Below, piece by piece: positions 57,764 to 64,000 of a DNA stretch of 64,000 nt. The stretch is from assembly GCF_014489615.1 (NCBI RefSeq), contig NZ_CP060825.1:5626001-5690000 (forward strand), in the 5' to 3' direction. This stretch comes from Streptomyces genisteinicus (lineage in GTDB: Bacteria > Actinomycetota > Actinomycetes > Streptomycetales > Streptomycetaceae). Positions within the stretch are counted from its first letter, which is position 1. Each line of letters opens with the position of its first letter. Both the position numbers and the translations under genes were made by a program. Below the pieces are notes generated by a model. The model ran no database searches. It was not told the origin of the DNA and saw only the letters and a program-made list of their open reading frames with translations.

Positions 57764-58831
57764 GTGCCCCGTACTCTCCCGCGCCCCGCCCCGCGCCGCG
57801 CGCCCCTCCGTTCCGCCGCCCTCCTGCTCGTCCCCGCCCTGCTGCTCACCGCGTGCGGCACCGGCGCCGACGAGGGCACGGCCGACGACGCCGGGGCCAC
57901 CGGCGGCTATCCGCGCACCATCGACAACTGCGGCCACAAGGTCACCCTGGACGCGCCGCCGAAGCGCGTGGTCTCGCTCAACCAGGGCACCACCGAGATC
58001 CTGCTCTCCCTCGGCCTCGCCGACCGCATCGCGGGCACCGCCACCTGGACCGACCCCGTCATGAAGGGCCTGGAGAAGGCGAACGCCTCCGTACCGCGCC
58101 TCGCCGACAACAACCCCTCCTTCGAGAAGGTCCTGGACACCGAGCCCGACTTCGTCACGGCCTCCTTCGAGTCCACCCTCGGCAAGGGCGGGGTCGCCAC
58201 CCGCGAGCAGTTCGAGAAGCTGGGCGTGCCCGCCTACGTCTCCCCGTCCGACTGCGCCGCGGGCAAGGACAACGCGAGCGGCGGCGACGGCGCCCGCAGC
58301 CGCCCCCTCGAACTCACCGACGTCTACGGCGAGATACGCGACCTGGCGACCGCCTTCGGCGTCGAGAAGCGCGGCGCGGAGCTGGTCGCCCGCCTGGAGG
58401 ACCGGGTGCGCGCGGCCACCGACGGCCTCGACGCCTCCGGCGTCTCGCTCATGTACTGGTTCGCCAACGCGCAGTCGCCCTACCTGGCCGGCTGCTGCGG
58501 TGCCCCCGGAGCCATCACCCGCGCCGTCGGCGCGCAGAACGCCTTCGCCGGGACCCACGACGAGTGGCCCCAGATCAACTGGGAGACCGTCGCCGACCGC
58601 GACCCCGACGCCATCGTCATCGGCGACCTGACCCGCAAGTCCCAGACCGCGGAGAGCGCCGCCGCCAAGATCCGCTTCCTGGAGACCGACCCCGCCACCC
58701 GCAACCTGACCGCGGTCCGCGAGAAGCGCTACATCCTCCTCAGCGGGCAGGCGATGAACCCGTCCATCCGCACCGTCGAGGGCGTCGAGCAGGTGGCAGC
58801 GGGGCTGCGCGGACTCGGACTCGCGAAGTGA
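57764..58831 (+). CDS. btuF: Cobalamin ABC transporter substrate-binding lipoprotein
   Basis: 355 residues from GTG 57764 (GAGG eight bases upstream). Lipobox LLTAC with Cys31. The class III binding protein fold is seen: GYPRTIDNCGHKVTLDAPPKRVVSLNQGTTEILLSLGLADRIAGTAT, the long helix, then SGVSLMYWFANAQSPYLAGCCGAPGAITRAVGAQNAF. Such proteins carry siderophores, heme or B12; the strong cobalamin riboswitch directly upstream settles for B12 or a cobinamide. The stop overlaps the permease start by four bases. Confidence 0.88.
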   Translation: MPRTLPRPAPRRAPLRSAALLLVPALLLTACGTGADEGTADDAGATGGYPRTIDNCGHKVTLDAPPKRVVSLNQGTTEILLSLGLADRIAGTATWTDPVMKGLEKANASVPRLADNNPSFEKVLDTEPDFVTASFESTLGKGGVATREQFEKLGVPAYVSPSDCAAGKDNASGGDGARSRPLELTDVYGEIRDLATAFGVEKRGAELVARLEDRVRAATDGLDASGVSLMYWFANAQSPYLAGCCGAPGAITRAVGAQNAFAGTHDEWPQINWETVADRDPDAIVIGDLTRKSQTAESAAAKIRFLETDPATRNLTAVREKRYILLSGQAMNPSIRTVEGVEQVAAGLRGLGLAK

Positions 58832-59844
58832 CCCGGCGGCGCACCGCGCTGCTGTCCGGGGGAGGGCTGCTCGCCCTGGCGCTGTCGATCGCGACGGCCG
58901 TGACGATCGGCCCCGCCGACATCTCCACCGCCGACGTGTGGGCCTCCGTCGCGGCCCGGCTGGGGGCGGGGGAGACCACGCTCACCCCGCTGCGCGAGGG
59001 CATCGTCTGGGACCTGCGGATGCCGCGCACCTTGCTGGCCGCCGTCTGCGGCGCGGGTCTCGCCCTGTGCGGCGCGGTCATGCAGTCCCTGCTGCGCAAC
59101 CCGCTGGCCGACCCGTTCGTCCTGGGCGTCTCCTCCGGGGCCTCCACCGGGGCGGTCGCGGTGGTCGTCCTCGGCGTCGGCGGCGGCGCGGTGTCCCTGT
59201 CGGCGGGCGCTTTCGCCGGCGCCCTCGTCTCCTTCGGACTCGTCCTCGCGCTCAGCCACACCCTCGGCGGCACCACCGACCGGGTGGTCCTCTCCGGTGT
59301 GGCCGCCATGCAGCTGTTCTCCGCGCTCACCTCCTTCACCGTGCTCACCTCCGCCGACGCGGAGACCACCAAGGGCGTGCTGTTCTGGCTGCTCGGCTCG
59401 CTCGCCGGGGCCGGCTGGTCCGAGGTGCTGCTGTGCTCGCTCGTCCTCGCGGCCGTGCTCGCCGTCTGTCTGGGGCACGCCCGCACCCTGGACGCCTTCG
59501 CCTTCGGGGAGGAGGCCGCGGCCTCGCTGGGCGTGCACGTGAACCGCGCCCGCCTGGTGCTGCTCTGCGCCACCGCGCTGCTGACCGCGGCCCTGGTCAG
59601 CAGCGCCGGGGCGATCGGCTTCGTGGGCCTGGTGCTGCCGCACGCGACCCGGGCCCTGACGGGCTCCGGCCACGCCAGGCTGCTGCCGGTCACGGCGCTG
59701 GCCGGCGCCGTCTTCCTGGTCTGGGTGGACACCGCCGCCCGGACGGTCCTCGATCCCCAGGAGGTTCCCGTGGGAGTGGTCACCTCGCTCATCGGCGTTC
59801 CGGCCTTCGTGGCCGTGCTCTACCGGGGCCGGAGGACGGTGTGA
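58828..59844 (+). CDS. btuC: Cobalamin ABC transporter permease (FecCD/BtuC family)
   Basis: 338 residues from GTG 58828 (GTGA overlap). About ten membrane spans. Family motifs: WDLRMPRTLLAAVCGAGLALCGAVMQSLLRNPLADPFVLGVSSGAS at residues about 60-105, and GAIGFVGLVLPHATRALTGSGHARLLPVTALAGAVFLVWVDTAARTVLDPQEVPVGVVTSLIGVPAFVAVL at the end. It forms the channel dimer of the importer. Confidence 0.92.
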   Translation: MTRRRTALLSGGGLLALALSIATAVTIGPADISTADVWASVAARLGAGETTLTPLREGIVWDLRMPRTLLAAVCGAGLALCGAVMQSLLRNPLADPFVLGVSSGASTGAVAVVVLGVGGGAVSLSAGAFAGALVSFGLVLALSHTLGGTTDRVVLSGVAAMQLFSALTSFTVLTSADAETTKGVLFWLLGSLAGAGWSEVLLCSLVLAAVLAVCLGHARTLDAFAFGEEAAASLGVHVNRARLVLLCATALLTAALVSSAGAIGFVGLVLPHATRALTGSGHARLLPVTALAGAVFLVWVDTAARTVLDPQEVPVGVVTSLIGVPAFVAVLYRGRRTV

Positions 59845-60764
59845 GCGCCGCGGGCCGCCCGGCGGCCGGGCGGGCGGGGCGGGCGAAGCCGGCCGCCGCA
59901 CCTCCCGGGGGCGGGGACGCCGCTGCGGGCGGGGCCGGGCGCTCGGAGGACGCCGCTGCGGGCGGGGCCGGGCGGCTGGGGCTCGGGGCGGAGCGGGTCT
60001 CCCGCCGTACCGGGGGCCGGCTCGTCGTCGACGGGGTGAGCCTCACGCTCGGCCCGGGGGAGACCCTGGGTCTGCTGGGACCCAACGGGGCCGGCAAGTC
60101 GACCCTGCTCCGGCTCCTCGCCGGTGTGCTCGCCCCCACGGCGGGCGTCGTCACCCTGGACGGGAGTCCCCTGACCGGCATGGGGCGCCGCGCGGTCGCG
60201 CGCCGTGTGGCGACGGTGGAGCAGCACGCGCACACCCAGACCGAACTGACCGTGCGCGACGTCGTCGCGCTCGGCCGGATCCCGCACCGCCGGGCCTGGT
60301 CGGCCGCCCCGGCGTCGGGCGGCGCCGCCGTCGACGCCGCGCTGGCGCGCACGGGGCTCTCCGACCGCGCCTCCCAGTCCTGGCACACCCTGTCCGGCGG
60401 TGAACGCCAGCGCACCCAGATCGCGCGGGCCCTGGCGCAGGAGCCCCGCGAGCTGCTGCTCGACGAACCGACCAACCACCTGGACGTCCAGCACCAGCTG
60501 GACCTCCTCGAACTGGTCGCCGGTCTGCCCGTCACCACCGTGGTCGCCCTGCACGACCTCAACCTCGCCGCGATGTTCTGCGACCGGCTGCTGGTCCTCC
60601 GGGACGGCCGGGTGGTCGCGGAGGGCAGCCCCGCCGCGGTGTTGACGCCCCGTCTGATCGCGGAGGTGTACGGGGTGGGGGCCGAGGTGTCCCTGGAACA
60701 CGGCCATCCGGTGATCCGCTTTCTCCGGCCCGGCGCCGCTGCACCGGTGTCCGCCCCGTCATAG
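59841..60764 (+). CDS. btuD: Cobalamin ABC transporter ATPase (BtuD-like)
   Basis: 307 residues from GTG 59841 (GTGA overlap). About 45 Ala/Gly-rich residues, with a duplicated DAAAGGAGR stretch, precede the ATPase. Walker A is GPNGAGKST near residue 80, signature LSGGERQR near 190, Walker B ELLLDEPTNHLD near 212. Residues LIAEVYGVGAEVSLEHGHPVIRFLRP at the end are typical of FecE/BtuD ATPases. The start within the Ala-rich region is less sure; a later start would shorten it. Confidence 0.92.
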   Translation: MSAAGRPAAGRAGRAKPAAAPPGGGDAAAGGAGRSEDAAAGGAGRLGLGAERVSRRTGGRLVVDGVSLTLGPGETLGLLGPNGAGKSTLLRLLAGVLAPTAGVVTLDGSPLTGMGRRAVARRVATVEQHAHTQTELTVRDVVALGRIPHRRAWSAAPASGGAAVDAALARTGLSDRASQSWHTLSGGERQRTQIARALAQEPRELLLDEPTNHLDVQHQLDLLELVAGLPVTTVVALHDLNLAAMFCDRLLVLRDGRVVAEGSPAAVLTPRLIAEVYGVGAEVSLEHGHPVIRFLRPGAAAPVSAPS

Positions 60765-61134
60765 GAAAGCCGCCGGAAAGGGCGCGCGAACGCACACAAG
60801 GGGACACGGAGGACCACGTTCTGCTGGAGATCCGATCAAAGCCCGCTCGGTCCCTCCGGCGTCCGACCGGGCCGAGTACGCTGAACCGCGGCCTCCTCGG
60901 GAGGAGTCGGCGCCCCGGAGGGCGCCGGGGCTCCGGGAGGGAAGTGCCTGCTCACGAGGGTGCGGGTCGCCTTCCGGCCCATGTCCTCCCGGCGCCGGGC
61001 GTGTTCGTGCCGTACCGCGCCGGCGCGCCGGCGGCGCGCTCGCCGTACGCACCAGTATTGATTCCTCTGACACGCGCGTATAGCCTTGGGTTTCTGATTA
61101 ATGAATGAACTAAATGCGGTGGAAGGCGGGTGGC
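60765..61134. other. Intergenic region with probable promoter of the small acidic protein
   Basis: No gene is supported in these 370 bases. Near the right end TTGATT (61058-61063) and TATAGC (61079-61084), 15 bp apart, could be a promoter, followed by an unusually AT-rich leader (GATTAATGAATGAACTAAAT). GC-rich complementary stretches near 60890-60940 could end the BtuFCD transcript. Confidence 0.45.
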
Positions 61135-61356
61135 ATGAACGAATCGGACGAAAAAGAGCCGGCGGTATCGGGATCGGAATCGGATGAAGAAACGCTGGCG
61201 AGGCTTTCCAGTGCTGTCGGGCAGCCGCCCTCCGGTGTTCTCGAGAACGCCAAGGCGCTGTTCGCACTGATCCACGAGGGCAAGGACGCCGCGGACGCCG
61301 ATTCGGTTCCCGCTGTTTCCGCTTCTGCCGGACCGGTCAATCGCGGGGGCGCGTGA
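61135..61356 (+). CDS. Small acidic protein, unknown function
   Basis: 73 residues from ATG 61135 with a GGAAGG element 14 bases upstream. The sequence is acidic and probably partly disordered (MNESDEKEPAVSGSESDEET), with one hydrophobic helix in the middle (GVLENAKALFALIHEGKD), and no signal peptide or membrane span. It converges on the sigma-factor gene, the two being separated by a perfect 31-bp hairpin. I do not recognise a family. Its codon use looks normal for the organism, apart from a less GC-biased start. Confidence 0.6.
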   Translation: MNESDEKEPAVSGSESDEETLARLSSAVGQPPSGVLENAKALFALIHEGKDAADADSVPAVSASAGPVNRGGA

Positions 61357-61425
61357 CCCCTGTTCCCGCTCCGGTCGTACGCCGGCGTGCGACCGAGGCG
61401 GCCGCGCACGGCAGGGCCGCGCGTC

Positions 61426-61489
61426 GGCCCGTGTACGGGAAAGCGCCTACCGGTTCCTGAACCGGTAGGCGCTTTCCCGTACACGGGCC
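61426..61489. terminator. Perfect 31-bp hairpin, bidirectional terminator
   Basis: Arms at 61426-61456 and 61459-61489 are exact reverse complements around a two-base centre (CT). It lies between two convergent genes (stops at 61356 and 61498), the usual place for a bidirectional terminator. It is much longer and more perfect than the usual 10-15 bp stem. Confidence 0.8.
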
Positions 61490-61497
61490 GGGCGGGG

Positions 61498-62130
61498 TCA
61501 GCGGTGCTGCCCCAGGGCGAAGGTCCGCAGGCCGGATCGGGTGATCGCGCCCAGCAGTTCCGTCGCCTGCTCCGACCGCTCGGTCTCGCGCTGGAGCAGT
61601 TTCCGAAGGTGCGCCAGACAGCGCGACCTGACCGGCCCCAGGGAGCCGCGCGGCATGCCCAGGGTGGCGCTGATCTCGTCGTACGACATCGGCGGGTCCG
61701 TCACCAGGAGCCCCAGCAGGGCCTGGCACTTCGGTGACAGCGCGCAGTAGGCGAGCAGGACCTCGTTGTCCCGCTCCTTGGCCAGGGCCTTCTCCTCGGG
61801 GAGGTTCTCCGACGGTTCGGAGCGCTCGAAGACCGGGGAGTCCCCCACCGGCACGCTGCGGCCGGTCTTCTCGATGTGCTTCAGGCTCTCCCGGCGGGCC
61901 GACACCGCGATCCACTGGGAGAGCTTCTCCGGGTCGCGCAGCTTCCCCAGATGCTGGATCACCCGCATCCAGGTGGTCTGGCTGACGTCCTCGCAGTCGG
62001 CCGCGCTGAGCCGGTGTCCCCGGGCGATGGCCCAGATCAACGGTGTGTACCGCTCGACAATTCGGTTCCAGCTGTCCTGATTTCCCGCTATGCAGTCGTC
62101 TACTAGCTCGTTCAAGGTAGGCGTACGCAT
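61498..62130 (-). CDS. ECF-type RNA polymerase sigma factor
   Basis: 210 residues from ATG 62130, with GGGGGAC upstream. Region 2 covers about residues 15-85 (YTPLIWAIARGHRLSAADCEDVSQTTWMRVIQHL), region 4 about 130-190 (LLAYCALSPKCQALLGLLVTDPPMSYDEISATLGMPRGSLGPVRSRCLAHLRKLL). No anti-sigma factor gene is adjacent; the small acidic protein on the other side of the hairpin is the only close neighbour. The C-terminal 20 residues (SEQATELLGAITRSGLRTFALG) lie beyond region 4. Confidence 0.92.
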   Translation of the reverse strand: MRTPTLNELVDDCIAGNQDSWNRIVERYTPLIWAIARGHRLSAADCEDVSQTTWMRVIQHLGKLRDPEKLSQWIAVSARRESLKHIEKTGRSVPVGDSPVFERSEPSENLPEEKALAKERDNEVLLAYCALSPKCQALLGLLVTDPPMSYDEISATLGMPRGSLGPVRSRCLAHLRKLLQRETERSEQATELLGAITRSGLRTFALGQHR

Positions 62131-62856
62131 ATGTCCCCCGGTTTGTCTTCTTCCCCCATCACCGTTGGTCGAATGTTAATGGGTGACCGTGGGTAATGAG
62201 CCATGGTACCCCTGAGTAGCTTTTCTCCCGTTTATACGGGAGGCTCCGGGGTCGATTTTTGGAAGAATTTAGACATGTAGCCTGATGCCTCGTCACCTCG
62301 GTGACCTGCGGGGGCTCTTGAGTCCTTCGGACGTCGTCCGGAAAGTGACTGTCTCCCCCCTGTGGCTGTTTACTATACGGGGCCGCCGGAGCGGAGTGTC
62401 AATCGATCAACTCGCCGCTCAAGCAGTTGAATTGCGTACCGAAAGGGGCGGGAAGTCGTACCGGAACAAAGGATTCAGTGGCCGTCGCCGAGCGCGTTGC
62501 GCGACCGCCCGGCCGGCGCCGCGTCCCGCGTGGCCCGGGGTCATGACCTGCGGTACGACGCGGCGTCCCGCCGCGGCCGGACGGTGCGGACCGGCATCGC
62601 GGAACGCCGCGCGCCACCGCGGACGAAAGGCTTCCGAAATGCCGTCCGGGGTGCTCGCCGATCCCCGGGGCCGCGTCGCGAGCGGTGTGACGTCGGACAC
62701 ACTCGCGGGAATGTGCGGCCCCGGGCGTATCCGGACCGGCGGCCACCGGATCTGCGGTGATGACAGAGGGCTCTCGGGACAGCCCCAAGGGAACAGTCGG
62801 CTCACGAGGGAGACATGTGATGAAGCACGGGTCGCAAGCGCTGGGGGAAGGACGTC
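62131..62856. other. 726-base non-coding region between the sigma factor and the MFS gene
   Basis: The part next to the sigma factor (62131-62290) is AT-rich for this genome and holds the sigma promoter; it includes the hairpin CTCCCG-TTTATA-CGGGAG at 62225-62242. A frame open at 62285-62860 on the plus strand has no recognisable domain and an implausible composition, so I do not call it. TTTACTATACGG near 62369-62380 is a possible promoter element for the exporter, which would leave a leader of several hundred bases. Confidence 0.5.
62225..62242. promoter_or_regulatory. Hairpin CTCCCG-TTTATA-CGGGAG upstream of the sigma-factor gene
   Basis: A perfect 6-bp stem with an AT-only six-base centre, 95 bp upstream of the sigma ATG. 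The AT centre could serve as a -10 region within an operator, or the stem may form in a leader transcript. Confidence 0.35.
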
Positions 62857-64000
62857 GTGACCGCTGAACGCAGCCCGTGGCCGGCGCTGGGCGCGCTGAT
62901 CGCAGGGTTCTCCCTCATCGTGCTGGACATGAGCGTGGTGGCCGTGGCCAACCCCGCGATCATGGAGTCGCTGGACGCCGGCGTCTCCGAGGTCATCTGG
63001 GTGACCAGCGCCTACCTGCTCACCTACGCGGCGCCCCTGCTGTTCACCGGACGCCTCGGTGACCGCTTCGGCCCCAAGAACGTCTACCTGACCGGCCTGG
63101 TGGTCTTCACTCTCGCCTCGCTGTGGTGCGGCGTGGCGGGTGACATCGACTCGCTCATCGCCGCCCGCGCCGTGCAGGGCCTCGGCGCCGCCCTGATGAC
63201 GCCTCAGACCATGACCGTCATCACCAAGATCTTCCCCGCCGACAAGCGCGGTGCCGCGATGGGGGCCTGGGGCGGCGCCGCGGGCGTCTCCCTGCTCCTC
63301 GGCCCGGTCATCGGCGGACTGCTCGTCGACTCCGCGGGCTGGGAGTGGATCTTCCTGATCAACGTGCCCATCGGCATCCTCGCCTTCGCCCTGGCCTGGC
63401 GCCTGGTGCCCGCCCTGGAGACCAGGAAGCACTCCTTCGACCCGCTCGGCATCCTGCTCTCCTGCGGTGGCATGTTCCTGCTGGTCTACGCCCTCCAGGA
63501 AGGCAACAACGAGGACTGGTCCGCGGGCATCTGGCTGATGATCGGCGCCGGGGTCGCGATCCTCGCCCTCTTCGTCTGGACCCAGTCCCGCAACAAGGAC
63601 GAGCCGCTGCTGCTGCTCAGCCTGTTCCGCGACCGCAACTTCGCCCTGGCCAACGTGGGCATCGCCGCGATCGGCGCCGCGGTGACCGCGATGACGGTCC
63701 CCTCCTACTTCTACCTCCAGGGCGTGCGGGGCCTCTCCTCCATGGAGTCGGCCCTGATCTTCGCGCCGCTGGCGATCCTCACCGGGGTCGCCTCCCCGAT
63801 CGTCGGCAAGCTGTCGGACAAGGCGCACCCCCGCACCTTCACCACCATCGGCTTCGTCCTCTTCGCCGTGTCGATCGTCGGCTACAGCGTGCTGATGGAG
63901 CCCGGCTCCGAGCTGTGGATGTTCTCGGCCACCGCCGCCGTGACCGGCATCGCCAACGGCATGGCCTGGGGCCCCCTCGGCGCCATCGCCACCCGCAACC
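62857..64000 (+). CDS. DHA2-family MFS exporter (EmrB/QacA type), partial
   Basis: 381 codons are visible from GTG 62857 (GGAAGGA four bases upstream) to the window edge, in phase throughout. Membrane spans follow one another from residue 9. MFS motif A GRLGDRFGPKN lies near residue 64-74, and the antiporter motif C region GVSLLLGPVIGGLL near 145-158. The last visible part (ANGMAWGPLGAIATRN) corresponds to a late span of a 14-span DHA2 protein; roughly the last quarter is missing. Probable role: proton-driven export of drugs or natural products. No TetR-type regulator is adjacent on this side. Confidence 0.9.
   Translation, partial: MTAERSPWPALGALIAGFSLIVLDMSVVAVANPAIMESLDAGVSEVIWVTSAYLLTYAAPLLFTGRLGDRFGPKNVYLTGLVVFTLASLWCGVAGDIDSLIAARAVQGLGAALMTPQTMTVITKIFPADKRGAAMGAWGGAAGVSLLLGPVIGGLLVDSAGWEWIFLINVPIGILAFALAWRLVPALETRKHSFDPLGILLSCGGMFLLVYALQEGNNEDWSAGIWLMIGAGVAILALFVWTQSRNKDEPLLLLSLFRDRNFALANVGIAAIGAAVTAMTVPSYFYLQGVRGLSSMESALIFAPLAILTGVASPIVGKLSDKAHPRTFTTIGFVLFAVSIVGYSVLMEPGSELWMFSATAAVTGIANGMAWGPLGAIATRN

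Noticed and set aside
57764..60764. Siderophore importer
   Set aside because: The family would allow it, but a complete cobalamin riboswitch directly upstream makes B12 the better call.
62285..62860. Possible 191-residue plus-strand gene before the exporter
   Set aside because: Composition is Arg/Gly/Ser-rich, no ribosome site fits, and no domain is visible.
1..64000. Insertion sequences, integrases, tRNA genes or attachment sites
   Set aside because: I looked for transposase or recombinase motifs, tRNA T-arm sequences and flanking direct repeats and found none that I can support.

Overview
The window is chromosomal DNA of a streptomycete-like actinomycete. The evidence is uniformly very high GC, many GTG starts, GTGA/ATGA stop-start overlaps, many secreted Tat/Sec proteins, HTH-DUF5753/DUF397 gene pairs, a SARP-type regulator, an SCO2322-family protein, Spo0M and actinobacterial cobalamin riboswitches. 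I found no rRNA, tRNA, CRISPR array, insertion sequence, integrase or attachment site. The first gene (membrane protein) and the last gene (MFS exporter) are cut by the window edges.

Region 1 (1-5534): a partial membrane protein, then four genes in which every junction is a 4-base GTGA overlap: a DUF4145 (HEPN-like) N-terminal protein of unknown function, a PfkB-type kinase, a two-histidine (2H) phosphoesterase and an inositol-monophosphatase-like phosphatase. I could not assign this cassette to a known pathway; it is the best candidate here for an undescribed system. An HTH-DUF5753/DUF397 pair follows. Region 2 (5622-9881): Tat-exported DUF4185 protein, Tat-exported esterase, ArsR-type regulator and a secreted LasA/M23-like protein, all on the minus strand.

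Region 3 (10237-20582): a vitamin B12 uptake locus. A minus-strand operon encodes a 921-residue cell-wall protein with two prenyltransferase-like helical barrels and an LASTG sorting signal, an SCO2322-family protein, EcfT, a fused double EcfA ATPase, an S component and a small DUF4430 protein. Divergent from it is a secreted one-chain protein with helical barrel plus DUF4430-like domain. Each direction has its own cobalamin riboswitch. The barrel/DUF4430 pairing resembles animal transcobalamin and intrinsic factor. A second B12 system (57500-60764, riboswitch plus BtuFCD-like ABC transporter) lies 37 kb away.

Region 4 (20628-33063): an HTH-DUF5753 gene with a 244-bp tandem amplification of DUF397 genes, a DUF1963-like protein, a 1118-residue SARP/AAA/TPR regulator, and an overlapping pair of a subtilase and an FG-GAP repeat protein. 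Region 5 (34871-42912): a LysR-regulated CoA-linked acid pathway (CitE-type lyase, HTD2-like hydratase, MHS transporter, alpha/beta hydrolase, class III CoA-transferase, acyl-CoA dehydrogenase) that fits itaconate or other C5-dicarboxylate breakdown. Region 6 (33219-34625 and 44993-57448): plant-polysaccharide use, with a GH26 mannanase carrying a ricin-type domain, a GH2 enzyme with an AbfB domain, two clan GH-A/GH26-like secreted enzymes (one with a CBM56-like domain), and a xylo-oligosaccharide ABC transporter/GH43/LacI operon with CGAAA-N-TTTCG type operators. Spo0M and a flavin/PPOX-type protein lie between. Region 7 (61135-64000): a small acidic protein converging on an ECF sigma factor across a 31-bp perfect hairpin, a 726-base non-coding stretch, and a partial DHA2 exporter.
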